Origin: Deltaproteobacteria bacterium
GTDB lineage: Bacteria; Desulfobacterota; DSM-4660; Desulfatiglandales; HGW-15
Assembly (NCBI GenBank): GCA_019308985.1
Contig: JAFDHB010000090.1
Span: 1-19,958, forward strand
Reading direction: 5' to 3'
DNA: 19,958 nucleotides
Shown here: positions 7,591 to 15,038 of the stretch, one piece after another
How the letters are laid out: the number at the start of each line of letters is the position of its first letter
How positions within the stretch are numbered: position 1 is the first letter of the stretch
Made by a program: the position numbers and the translations under genes
Notes under the pieces: generated by a model
Database searches by the model: none
Told to the model about the DNA's origin: nothing
Seen by the model: the letters and a program-made list of their open reading frames with translations, nothing else

Positions 7591-8601
7591 TTAGCAGATC
7601 CTGGGGTATTGCTCCCCTGTCAGCATTTCCACGATCCTGGTGCCGCCGATCGGTGTTTTCATGAAGACCTGACCTGGGCAGTCTTCAACTATTTCTCCGA
7701 TGATAGCCGCATCCCTGCCCAATGGTTCACTTTTCATGACCTCGAGGATTGAGTCTGCTTGCCGGGCACTCACCAGGGCAAGGAACTTTCCCTCATTGGG
7801 TAGGTAGAGGGGGTCCAACCCCAGGAGATCACAAATCCCTGCCACCTCATTCCTTAGAGGGATGTTCTCTTCCAGAATCATGATACCAATCCGGAATTTA
7901 CGGGCGATTTCGTTCAATACGGTTCCAATACCGCCGCGGGTAGGGTCCCGAAGCAGACGGATGCCTCGGGTGGTTGAGAGAAGTCTCTTGACAATGTGAT
8001 TCAAGGGGGCAGTATCGCTTTTGATGGGTGCGTCGAAGCTCAGGCCCTCTCTCTGAGTCAGGATCGTTACGCCATGATCGCCGATATAACCATTTATAAT
8101 AATCTTGTCTCCCAGCTTTATGTCACAACAGGAAGGAAGCACGCCTTCCGGTACGAGACCAACACCTGCCGTGTTGATAAAAACCTTGTCTGCGGCGCCC
8201 TTCTCAACGACCTTTGTATCCCCTGTTACCACTTCTACGCCGGCTTCCTTCGCTGCAGCCCGCATATGGCTGAGGACCCTTTCCAGGTCCTTCACGGGGA
8301 ACCCCTCTTCAAGGATAAGCCCGACACTGAGATAAAGGGGTGTCGCACCGCACATGGCAAGATCGTTTACTGTGCCGTTAATGGCAAGGGATCCGATACT
8401 CCCGCCTGGGAAAAAGATTGGATCTACAACGAACGTGTCCGTGGAAAAGGCAAGACGTGTGTCTCCCATGTCAAAAACAGCACCATCGCCAAGCTCGGAG
8501 AGGATAGGGTTGTCAAACAGGGGGAGGATGGTCTCCTTGATAAGCCTGTGGGAAAGCTCCCCTCCACTTCCATGATCCATCAGGATGTGTTCAAAGCCCA
8601 T
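7591..8601 (-). CDS. hypE: Hydrogenase maturation protein HypE (carbamoyl dehydratase)
   Basis: Converts the carbamoyl group transferred by HypF onto its C-terminal Cys into thiocyanate with ATP; the cyanide is then handed to iron on HypC-HypD. 336 residues, normal length. Visible: N-terminal DHGSGGELSHRL, ELGDGAV, STDTFVVDP, NDLAMCGA, TGDTKVV and the AIR-synthase-like C-terminal half. The C-terminus is exactly PRIC, giving the essential terminal Cys (C336). ATG 8601 is preceded by AAGGGG at a spacing of about 9. It is the last gene of hypCFDE, 68 bp after hypD. The related SelD is excluded because the glycine-rich Cys/Sec loop near the N-terminus is missing and the PRIC tail is present. Confidence 0.97.
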   Translation of the reverse strand: MGFEHILMDHGSGGELSHRLIKETILPLFDNPILSELGDGAVFDMGDTRLAFSTDTFVVDPIFFPGGSIGSLAINGTVNDLAMCGATPLYLSVGLILEEGFPVKDLERVLSHMRAAAKEAGVEVVTGDTKVVEKGAADKVFINTAGVGLVPEGVLPSCCDIKLGDKIIINGYIGDHGVTILTQREGLSFDAPIKSDTAPLNHIVKRLLSTTRGIRLLRDPTRGGIGTVLNEIARKFRIGIMILEENIPLRNEVAGICDLLGLDPLYLPNEGKFLALVSARQADSILEVMKSEPLGRDAAIIGEIVEDCPGQVFMKTPIGGTRIVEMLTGEQYPRIC

Positions 8602-8669
8602 TGATTTAGCCCCTTAAAGAATCACTGCCCAAAAAGGCCTAGATTTGAAAGGCAGCCCTGTGCATCCCC

Positions 8670-9797
8670 TCAGCCTGACGGGAAAACTTTCCTATCCTGG
8701 TGATATCTATAATAGGCCGAGCATACCCCTTCCCTTGATACCATGCATGGCCCAAGGGGATCAAGGGGAGTACAGGGTTTCTTGAACAAGGGGCACTCCG
8801 GCGGGGTTTTTACGCCTGCGAGTATGTCTCCGCAGGCACAGATATCCGAATCCTCACCCTCTGGCACAGCTATATCAAAGGCCCTCTCAGCATCAAAGGA
8901 TGCATAACTTTCTCTTATTTTCAGCCCGCTTTCCGGGATTTTCCCAAGTCCGCGCCACTTGACATCAACGGGCTCGAAGACCTCCTCCATAACGCCCTTT
9001 GCTTTTTGGTTCCCGTGAAGGGAGACCGCCCTTGAGTAAATATTTACCAGCGCAGGATGGTTTGACTCCAACTGCTCAGCAAGCGTCAAGATGGCCAGAA
9101 GAATGTCAGTCGGCTCAAACCCTGCAATTACGCACGGTATTTTGAATCTTTCAAAGAAAGGGACATAGGCAATCTGCCCGATAATCACAGACACATGCCC
9201 GGGGAGAATAAAACCATCGACCCTGGCAGCCCTGTTCTGCATCAAGGCAAACAGGGCGGGCGGTATCCTCTTGTGGGCCGAAAAGACAAAATAGTTCTCA
9301 GCGCCCATGGTCTTTGCGGAGATCAAGGATGCGGCGACCGAAGGTGCTGTTGTCTCAAAGCCGATCCCCAGGAAAACGATCTTCTTTGAGAGGTTCTGCT
9401 CTGCAATTGCCAGTGCATCAAGGGATGAAAAGACCACCCTGATATCTCTACCCCTGGCTCTTTCCCTGAGGAGCGAGGAGTCTGTCCCGGGGACCCTCAT
9501 GAGGTCGCCATGGGTGACGATTATCACCTCGTCCATTCTTGAAAGCTCTATAAAGGCGTCTATTTCACTCCTGGTTGTGACACACACGGGACAGCCGGGT
9601 CCGGAAAGGAGAGAGATAGTGCCCGGGATCATGGATCGAATGCCGCTCTTGAAAATGGACACGGTGTGTGTTCCGCAAACTTCCATAAGCCTGATTTGTT
9701 TCCGGCTGATCCTGTTTATTTCATCAATGATCGCCCTGCAAATCCGGGGATCTCCATAAGCGCCTCTTCTTTGATAGTCTTTTGCAGGATTCACCAT
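8670..9797 (-). CDS. hypD: Hydrogenase maturation protein HypD
   Basis: Iron-sulfur scaffold that, with HypC, assembles the Fe(CN)2CO moiety of [NiFe] hydrogenases in the cytosol. With the ATG at 9797 the protein has 375 residues. The essential cysteines then fall at C41 (EVCGTHT), C69 and C72 (GPGCPVC), identical numbering to E. coli HypD, which together with AGAGG just upstream decides this start. An in-frame ATG at 9848 overlaps the hypF stop (TGATG) and would add 17 residues; it remains possible by translational coupling. The C-terminal [4Fe-4S] region is seen as CACGDILAGVKTPPEC and CTPLDPLGPC followed by a final Cys. Central segments such as HKRIPPALFAL and GFILPGHVS are typical. Confidence 0.96.
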   Translation of the reverse strand: MVNPAKDYQRRGAYGDPRICRAIIDEINRISRKQIRLMEVCGTHTVSIFKSGIRSMIPGTISLLSGPGCPVCVTTRSEIDAFIELSRMDEVIIVTHGDLMRVPGTDSSLLRERARGRDIRVVFSSLDALAIAEQNLSKKIVFLGIGFETTAPSVAASLISAKTMGAENYFVFSAHKRIPPALFALMQNRAARVDGFILPGHVSVIIGQIAYVPFFERFKIPCVIAGFEPTDILLAILTLAEQLESNHPALVNIYSRAVSLHGNQKAKGVMEEVFEPVDVKWRGLGKIPESGLKIRESYASFDAERAFDIAVPEGEDSDICACGDILAGVKTPPECPLFKKPCTPLDPLGPCMVSREGVCSAYYRYHQDRKVFPSG

Positions 9798-9847
9798 GGC
9801 ACCTCTTTTCCTCAGGCCTCCTGCTCGGTCTTGAACAAAATCAGGCA

Positions 9848-12166
9848 TCAGCGAGAAGCTGCCCTTGCGATGTGGGCCTGGCCTAAAGAAAGCCCCCCGT
9901 CATTGGACGGCACAAGGCGATGGGTGTACACTTCAAAGCCTTTCTTTTCAAGCGCCTTGGACAGTCCGCTAAATAGGATCATATTTTGAAATGCTCCGCC
10001 ACTCAAGGCCACTCGATTGAGGCCGGTATCTTTCCTCACTATTTCACATAAATCCGAGAAGAGGAAAATCAACCACTGGTGGAATTTCCCGCCGATCCTG
10101 GAAAGGGATACCCGGTTCTGGACGTCTTTCACTATCCCTCTAATCAGCGGTTGAAGTAGGATTTTGTATGTCTCCCCTTCGGATACCCATTCATAGCCAT
10201 AGATCTTATCAGATACTTCAGTGGAGTGTGATTCCAGTTCCATGGCTGCCTGTCCTTCGTATGAAACGTGGTATCTCAACCCCAGGATTGCAGCTATACC
10301 ATCAAAGAGCCGCCCCATGCTCGACGTCCTTGGCGAATTGATCCCCTTAGAGATCATCTCAGTAATGATCTGAATCTTCTTTTTCTCCACCTGGTTCAAA
10401 AGAGGCACCCCGAGTTCCCAAAAATCTTCACCAAAGGTCCCGTACAGGTAGCTGGCAGCCATTCTCCATGGCTCCTTTATGGCTGCTGAGCCGCCTGGCA
10501 TGGGAACATATGACAGGTACGCTACCCTTTGGAAATGAGTCGCCTCCGCAACAAGTACCTCTCCACCCCAAATATGACCATCCAGTCCGTAACCTGTACC
10601 ATCAAAGGAAAGCCCGATCACAGGTCCTTCCAGCATGTTTTCGGCCATGCAGCTGGCGATATGGGCGTGATGATGCTGGATGCCTATCTTCCGTCCCTGT
10701 CCCTGTTCCTTTGCATAACGCGTGCTTAGATAGTCGGGGTGAAGATCGTGGGCGATTATCTCAGGCTGGATATCCAGGATTTTTTTCAGATGCTGGATGG
10801 TGGATTGAAAAAAGCGATAGGTCGGCAGGTTTTCCAGGTCTCCGATGTGCTGGCTCAGGAAGGCTTGGTTTTCCTTGGTGAGGCAAACCGTGTTTTTTTG
10901 CTGACCGCCGCATGCCAGCACCTGGGGTCCTTTCTCTTTGAGGAAGACCGGACCCGGCACGAAACCTCTCGAGCGACGCAGAAACCGCACCTCACCAAGG
11001 GCGTGCCTCAGAATAGAATCATCGCTTCTCGCGTGTATGTCCCTGTTGTGGACAAGGAAATAGTCGGCCACATTGCCAAGATTTTCAAATGCCTCCCCGT
11101 TTTCCGCGGCAATAGGTTCATCGCTGATGTTTCCGCTGGTCATGACAAGGGCTGTAAATTTATGCCTCAGGATCAAGTAATGGAGGGGAGTATAGGGGAG
11201 CATCACGCCGAAATACCTGTTACCCGGTGATACCTTCTTTGATATGGAGTTGGGTTCCCCTTTTTCCAGGATGACTATGGGCCGCTGTATTGATTCTAGG
11301 AGCAGCTCTTCTTCAGGAGTCACGTGGGCAAAGGTGCGGATTCGACCCACATCGTATGACATGAGTGCAAAGGGTTTATCATTGCGCCTCTTTTTTTCCC
11401 TGAGCCTCGTTACGGCCTTATGGTTCTCCGCGTCCACACAGAGGTGAAACCCTCCGAGCCCTTTGATTGCCAGGACGAATCCCTCCCTTATGAGATCCAC
11501 GGCCTTGGTGATCGGATCGGTTGTGGGGACGATTCTCCTGCCTGCATCGTACAGGGTGAGTTGGGGACCGCATCGGGCACAGGCATTGGGTTGCGCATGG
11601 AATCTCCTGTCATTGGGATCATCGTATTCTGCCCGGCACTTGCTGCACATGGTAAAGGACTTCATTGTGGTGTTGGGCCGATCATAGGGGACGTCGTATA
11701 TTATTGTGAACCGGGGTCCGCAGTTGGTACAATTTATGAAAGGATATAGGTAGCGACGGTCATTGGGATCAAACAGTTCCCGGAGGCAATCATCACACAG
11801 CGACGCGTCAGGCGAGACGAGTACAGACTTCTCGTGCCCACGGTTGCTTTTTTGAATGGTGAAACGATCAAAGCCCTTTATCTCCACAGGGTTGGCGGAG
11901 ATTCTGGTGATCCGAGCAAGGGGCGGGCTCTTATCTGAGAGTTGACGGCAGAATTCCTGGACGACTTGAAAGGGCCCCTCAACGTGAATCGCAACCCCGG
12001 AAGAGGTGTTGGCAACCGTCCCCTTCAGCCTGTAATGGTTTGCCAGGCGATATACGAAAGGGCGAAAACCCACGCCCTGGACGACGCCTTCGACTTTCAC
12101 TGCATATGTAACATGCCCGCGGGTCGTCTCACCCCCATTATTCCAATTAGGGATTTCCAATTTCAT
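9848..12166 (-). CDS. hypF: Hydrogenase maturation protein HypF (carbamoyltransferase)
   Basis: Makes carbamoyl-adenylate from carbamoyl phosphate and ATP and transfers the carbamoyl group to the C-terminal Cys of HypE. 772 residues, close to E. coli HypF (750). Domain order: acylphosphatase-like (GVVQGVGFRPFVYRLA, ~29-44); two zinc-finger-like repeats (CDDC with CTNCGPRF; CSKC with CARCGP; ~125-200); a YrdC-like domain (LAIKGLGGFHLCVDA onwards); and a Kae1-like carbamoyltransferase domain with HHHAHIASCMAEN and SFDGTGYG. ATG 12166 lies 9 bp after the hypC stop, with weak ribosome-site complementarity, suggesting translational coupling. The TGA overlaps the alternative hypD ATG by one base. 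Confidence 0.97.
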   Translation of the reverse strand: MKLEIPNWNNGGETTRGHVTYAVKVEGVVQGVGFRPFVYRLANHYRLKGTVANTSSGVAIHVEGPFQVVQEFCRQLSDKSPPLARITRISANPVEIKGFDRFTIQKSNRGHEKSVLVSPDASLCDDCLRELFDPNDRRYLYPFINCTNCGPRFTIIYDVPYDRPNTTMKSFTMCSKCRAEYDDPNDRRFHAQPNACARCGPQLTLYDAGRRIVPTTDPITKAVDLIREGFVLAIKGLGGFHLCVDAENHKAVTRLREKKRRNDKPFALMSYDVGRIRTFAHVTPEEELLLESIQRPIVILEKGEPNSISKKVSPGNRYFGVMLPYTPLHYLILRHKFTALVMTSGNISDEPIAAENGEAFENLGNVADYFLVHNRDIHARSDDSILRHALGEVRFLRRSRGFVPGPVFLKEKGPQVLACGGQQKNTVCLTKENQAFLSQHIGDLENLPTYRFFQSTIQHLKKILDIQPEIIAHDLHPDYLSTRYAKEQGQGRKIGIQHHHAHIASCMAENMLEGPVIGLSFDGTGYGLDGHIWGGEVLVAEATHFQRVAYLSYVPMPGGSAAIKEPWRMAASYLYGTFGEDFWELGVPLLNQVEKKKIQIITEMISKGINSPRTSSMGRLFDGIAAILGLRYHVSYEGQAAMELESHSTEVSDKIYGYEWVSEGETYKILLQPLIRGIVKDVQNRVSLSRIGGKFHQWLIFLFSDLCEIVRKDTGLNRVALSGGAFQNMILFSGLSKALEKKGFEVYTHRLVPSNDGGLSLGQAHIARAASR

Positions 12167-12175
12167 TCACGGATT

Positions 12176-12406
12176 CTAAGGCTTGACGTCCTTGCCGGAG
12201 AATGCCCTGTGCAATAGGTCAAGGGATTCCATGGCCTTGAAAGGATCAATCTTCTTTATGGCGAACCCCGCATGTACGATCACCCAATCACCCACATTCA
12301 CGTCCTCAAGGAGGAACAGGCTGATCTCTCTCTTGACACCTTCGATATCCACAATGGCCCTGTGATCCTCAATTGTTTCGACTTTACAGGGTATTGCAAG
12401 GCACAT
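12176..12406 (-). CDS. hypC: Hydrogenase maturation chaperone HypC
   Basis: Small chaperone (76 residues, family 75-100) that binds HypD during Fe(CN)2CO assembly and delivers the unit to the large subunit. The diagnostic N-terminus MCLAIPCKV places the essential Cys at position 2, and the OB-fold segment VGDWVIVHAGFAIKKID is present. ATG 12406 is preceded by AGAGGG. It is the first gene of the hypCFDE operon, transcribed away from the hydrogenase structural genes. Confidence 0.97.
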   Translation of the reverse strand: MCLAIPCKVETIEDHRAIVDIEGVKREISLFLLEDVNVGDWVIVHAGFAIKKIDPFKAMESLDLLHRAFSGKDVKP

Positions 12407-12483
12407 GGTTTCCCTCTTCTCTTGAAACTCTTTACCCGGAACCGACCCTGCCTTCCCGGGCAGGGCATGAGACTCATTACGGA

Positions 12484-12512
12484 AAATTACCAGAGCGGCA
12501 CCCCCGGGTCAA
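12484..12512 (-). promoter_or_regulatory. Candidate sigma-70-type promoter of hypCFDE
   Basis: On the minus strand TTGACC (12512-12507, 5 of 6 consensus bases) is followed after exactly 17 nt by TAATTT (12489-12484, 3 of 6). It would give a leader of about 70 nt containing the 7-bp hairpin at 12446-12465. The -10 match is poor. Confidence 0.25.
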
Positions 12513-12595
12513 CAGGTTTTCAAAATGACAGAGACATAACTTCGGAGCCGGAGCATTCTCCTTGTTGAGCCTGGATTTTAATCTCTCTCTGGGTT

Positions 12596-12790
12596 TAATT
12601 CCCCGCAGCTTGCTGCGTATGCACATGTATAATACTTCTGGATCTGTCATGCACTTTAGGGTATCCAGGAGTCAGGAGCCAGAATCCGGAAGGACAGGGC
12701 TGATACGAAGCGGTTTGTATGGTTGTCTTGTTCTTGCTCCTGAATTCTGGCTTCTGAGTTCTAGATACCCCGCTGCTTGCGGCGGGGTCG
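12596..12790. repeat. REP/MITE-like element with imperfect inverted repeats
   Basis: Two similar hairpin units flank the element: CCCCGCAG-CTTG-CTGCG at 12601-12617 and CCCCGCTG-CTTG-CGGCGGGG at 12768-12787. Between them are long imperfect inverted arms, 12659-12693 (begins GGGTATCCAGGAGTCAGG) and 12734-12770 (its near reverse complement, ends CTAGATACCC), about 80% complementary with a ~40-nt loop. It carries no gene. It looks like a small non-autonomous element that landed in the divergent promoter region. Confidence 0.55.
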
Positions 12791-12824
12791 TTCATCAGGC
12801 TTTGGACGACGAGCCTATGAGCTC

Positions 12825-12853
12825 TTGACAGAGGTGGTGTTCTCTGCCATAGT
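12825..12853 (+). promoter_or_regulatory. Candidate promoter of the hydrogenase operon
   Basis: Perfect -35 TTGACA (12825-12830), 17-nt spacer, then CATAGT (12848-12853; 4 of 6 consensus -10 bases). Correctly oriented about 95 bp ahead of the HydB-type start and just outside the repeat element. It competes with the reading of this stretch as the start of a small ORF. Confidence 0.4.
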
Positions 12854-12950
12854 CAGTAGCGGGAAGGGGCTGGAAAAGGGGGACTTGAATTCCGTTATTG
12901 TTTCTGTTGGACGCCCTGCCATTTTCAAGATAATGGAAAGAGAAAAGTGA
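12825..12950 (+). CDS. Possible small or truncated ORF upstream of and coupled to the HydB-type gene
   Basis: Open frame of up to 41 codons ending in a TGA (12948-12950) that overlaps the GTG start of the next gene by 4 nt, the arrangement of translationally coupled genes. The peptide contains SAIVSSGKGLEKGDLN and SVIVSVGRPAIFKIMEREK and does not look like random translation, but I recognise no family. The frame stays open upstream to 12765, into the repeat element, so this could be the 3' remnant of a gene cut off by that element. Other possible starts are GTG 12834/12837 or TTG 12885 (behind AAAAGGGGG), the latter giving a 21-residue leader peptide. The 5' end overlaps a candidate promoter, which would favour the short form. 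Confidence 0.25.
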   Translation: MTEVVFSAIVSSGKGLEKGDLNSVIVSVGRPAIFKIMEREK

Positions 12951-14116
12951 AAGATTCCTCTCCGACTTCAGGAACCAAGAGCAAAGGCCTCATGGAACAG
13001 GACGACCTTCAGGGTCTGCTGGATGCTTTGATTGAGAAGGGATATCAGATCATAGGGCCGAAGATAGACAGTGGCGCCATTGTATACGATCATGTCAGAT
13101 CATTGAAGGACCTCCCCATGGGCTGGAAAGATACACAGCAGCCCGGGACCTACCGCCTGCACGAGGATAGTGATGTCGCCGGATCCCTTTTCCAGTACGT
13201 AGTCGGACCCCAGGCATGGAAAAAATATCTCCACCCGGCAAGCGTGCAAATGTTTCGACTCCAAAGGGAGGGCAAAACTTTCAGGGTTGCGGACGCGGGG
13301 GTTCAAACACCCAAGTACGCTTTCTTGGGGGTCAGGTCCTGTGACATCCATGCCATAGAGATCCTTGACAGGGTCTTCAAAGGGGGGCGTTATTGCGATC
13401 CTTTCTACACCGCTATACGTCAAGAAATGTGCATTATTGCGGTGAATTGCACGAGCCCAGGGGGGACGTGCTTCTGTGCCTCCATGAATACCGGACCCAA
13501 GGCCGTCTCGGGATTTGATATTGCTTTGACCGAGATCTGCGAAGGAAGTAAGTATGTCTATGTTGCAGAAGCGAGAACAGGGCTGGGAGCGAACATCCTG
13601 AAAAAGATCAGGATTTCAGACCTGGATGCGAGGGAAATGGGTATCGCACAAGACTCTTTGCAGTCCGCTTCTCGAGAAATGGGACGTACCTTGAAAACCG
13701 AGGGACTTGAGAGGATTTTCTGCGAACATTTCGAGCACCCCCACTGGGACGAAGTGGCTGAGAGGTGTTTGACCTGCGGCAACTGTACCATGGTCTGCCC
13801 GACATGTTTTTGTTATAACGTGAACGAGGCCAACAGTCTCAGTGGCCAGGAAGCGGAGCGGTGGCGCGAGTGGGATTCATGTTTTAGCCGGGATTTTACG
13901 TACATGCACGGAGGCTGCATACGGCCCTCCGCCCGGGCCCGCTACCGGCAATGGCTCACCCACAAGCTTGCGACCTGGGTGGAACAGTTTGGTACTTACG
14001 GGTGCGTGGGGTGCGGACGTTGCATAACCTGGTGCCCCGTGGGAATAGATATCACAGAAGAAGCTCGGATGCTCATGGGGGGACCACAGCCGAGCCCTCT
14101 GGACCAGGATCCTTAG
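12947..14116 (+). CDS. hydB: Group 3b [NiFe] hydrogenase beta subunit (HydB/AsrA-like, 2x[4Fe-4S])
   Basis: Electron-transfer subunit between the hydrogenase module and the flavin subunit; related to sulfhydrogenase HydB and anaerobic sulfite reductase AsrA. 389 residues. The N-terminal domain contains PKYAFLGVRSCDIHAI and GGTCFCASMNTGP. The C-terminal dicluster ferredoxin domain has two CxxCxxCxxxC sets: C274, C277, C280, C284 (CLTCGNCTMVCP) and C353, C356, C359, C363 (CVGCGRCITWCP). The first residues (to ~15) are poorly conserved in look. GTG 12947 is supported by the 4-nt overlap with the preceding frame, while ATG 12992 is an alternative. Followed in order by cNMP-domain, HydG-, HydD- and HydA-type genes, which fixes the complex. 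Soluble; no signal peptide. Confidence 0.88.
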   Translation: MKDSSPTSGTKSKGLMEQDDLQGLLDALIEKGYQIIGPKIDSGAIVYDHVRSLKDLPMGWKDTQQPGTYRLHEDSDVAGSLFQYVVGPQAWKKYLHPASVQMFRLQREGKTFRVADAGVQTPKYAFLGVRSCDIHAIEILDRVFKGGRYCDPFYTAIRQEMCIIAVNCTSPGGTCFCASMNTGPKAVSGFDIALTEICEGSKYVYVAEARTGLGANILKKIRISDLDAREMGIAQDSLQSASREMGRTLKTEGLERIFCEHFEHPHWDEVAERCLTCGNCTMVCPTCFCYNVNEANSLSGQEAERWREWDSCFSRDFTYMHGGCIRPSARARYRQWLTHKLATWVEQFGTYGCVGCGRCITWCPVGIDITEEARMLMGGPQPSPLDQDP

Positions 14117-14259
14117 GTTGCGAAAGCCAAATACCTGAAAGGACGTCTCTCCTCTGGTAGAGATACAAGGATGGCGAACAAGAGGAGTCGAATAACTGAT
14201 AACAAATAGCAAGGAACGTAACACCTTAACCCTTTGAAACACCCCCTCAGAAAAGCAGA

Positions 14260-14406
14260 ACAGGGGATGATGCGTTTTCTGGAGTGACTGGCGGGAGGGC
14301 GCCGTCTTTTCGCGACTTATCAGTGGGGGAAACCGCGGCCCACGACCCGAAGGGGCGGGGGAACGTCGGAGGGGGCAGAACTCCCCCGAAAGGCGTTATC
14401 CCCTGT
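14260..14406 (+). ncRNA. Candidate structured RNA in the hydrogenase operon
   Basis: A 9-bp perfect stem ACAGGGGAT (14260-14268) with ATCCCCTGT (14398-14406) closes about 130 nt of very GC-rich sequence. Inside are several local hairpins: GACTGGCG...CGCCGTC (14286-14306), GTGGG...CCCAC (14322-14326 with 14338-14342) and GGGGG...CCCCC (14371-14375 with about 14383-14387). There are repeated GAA/GAAA loop motifs (CCCGAAGGGG, CCCGAAAGG, GGGGAAACC). The GAAA-type loops are on the plus strand, suggesting that orientation. I could not match it to a named riboswitch or ribozyme; an IS-associated guide-type RNA or a decayed intron is possible. Confidence 0.35.
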
Positions 14407-14460
14407 ATTCAGCCACCAGTGGATTCTGCGAGTTGTCTTTCAAGAGGCTAAAGTGTTACC

Positions 14461-14516
14461 AGATAACAAATAACCGATAACAAATAACCGGTACCCGATA
14501 ACCAATACCAAATAAC
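14461..14516 (+). repeat. Eight degenerate tandem heptamers
   Basis: Consecutive 7-bp units: AGATAAC, AAATAAC, CGATAAC, AAATAAC, CGGTACC, CGATAAC, CAATACC, AAATAAC. A second short run with the same consensus (AATAACT, GATAACA, AATAGCA) lies at 14191-14211. Such 7-bp degenerate runs are, to my knowledge, common in intergenic DNA of deltaproteobacteria. No function can be read. Confidence 0.8.
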
Positions 14517-14565
14517 CCCCATTGGTTGTCTTGACTCGATAGGGGGCAGAGAAAGGGTTTTCACC

Positions 14566-15021
14566 ATGGAAGCAATGCTCAAGACAATAGCCGGACATCC
14601 CTTTTTTGAAGGCCTGGCGCCTGATCTCGTAAAGGTCATCGCCGGCTTTGCAAGCCAGGTCCAATATGACGCGGGGCAGATGATCTACAGGGAGGGAGAA
14701 GATGCCAGTCAATTTCACCTCATCACTTTTGGAAAGGTCGCTATTGAGATTTTCGAGCCCAAGAAGGGCTCACGCATCATTCAAACCATTGGCCGGGGCG
14801 ACGTCTTGGGCTGGTCATGGCTGTTCCCTCCCTACAAGTGGCGATTTGACGCGAGGGCCCTTGAACTCACCAGGGCCATCGCTCTCGACGGCAGGTCTTT
14901 GAGGGAGAAAGCGGAAACGGACCATCATCTCGGATACGAGTTGCTGAAAAGGTTCTCCAGGGTCATATTGGAACGGCTTCACGCCATGAGACTTCAACTG
15001 TTGGACGTATACGGCGATTAG
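14566..15021 (+). CDS. Stand-alone cyclic nucleotide-binding domain protein
   Basis: 151 residues consisting almost entirely of a Crp-type cNMP-binding beta-roll: HPFFEGLAPDLVKVIAG (helical start), AGQMIYREGEDASQFHLITFGKVAIEI (strands), then GRGDVLGWSWLFPP at the phosphate-binding cassette position and RFDARALELTRAIALDG, ending with a C-helix. There is no helix-turn-helix after the C-helix, so it is not a Crp/Fnr transcription factor. The phosphate-binding cassette is atypical (GDVLGWSWLF rather than GE-x-x-GE), so nucleotide binding is uncertain. ATG 14566 is preceded by GAAAGGG. It lies between the HydB- and HydG-type genes, 17 bp before the latter, which suggests a regulatory or structural role with the hydrogenase; that role is inferred. 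Confidence 0.85.
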   Translation: MEAMLKTIAGHPFFEGLAPDLVKVIAGFASQVQYDAGQMIYREGEDASQFHLITFGKVAIEIFEPKKGSRIIQTIGRGDVLGWSWLFPPYKWRFDARALELTRAIALDGRSLREKAETDHHLGYELLKRFSRVILERLHAMRLQLLDVYGD

Positions 15022-15038
15022 CAAGGGGAGGAATCGGA

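Larger units (their letters stand above)
12407..12824. other. Divergent hyp/hyd intergenic region
   Basis: Part of the 540-bp gap between the divergent hypC and HydB-type genes. It holds a hairpin in the hypC leader (CCCTGCC/GGCAGGG, 12446-12452 with 12459-12465), a candidate hypC promoter and a REP/MITE-like repeat, listed separately. No sigma-54 -24/-12 pair with correct spacing was found. Confidence 0.5.
14117..14565. other. 449-bp gap inside the hydrogenase operon
   Basis: Separates the HydB-type gene from the cyclic-nucleotide-domain gene. No coding frame with family features. Contains heptamer clusters at 14191-14211 and 14461-14516 and, between them, a GC-rich structured stretch (separate entries). 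The rest of the operon downstream is tightly packed, so this looks like inserted or regulatory sequence. Confidence 0.6.

Noticed and set aside
7591..8601. HypE gene as selenophosphate synthetase (SelD), which would fit the selenoprotein
   Set aside because: Lacks the N-terminal glycine-rich Cys/Sec loop of SelD and ends in PRIC, the HypE hallmark; it sits in a hyp operon.
12407..12946. Sigma-54 promoter for the hydrogenase genes
   Set aside because: GG...GC pairs such as at TGGATCTGTCATGC have a 9-nt rather than 10-nt gap and poor consensus.
14461..14516. CRISPR-like array
   Set aside because: Units are 7 bp and contiguous with no spacers; a degenerate tandem repeat, not CRISPR.
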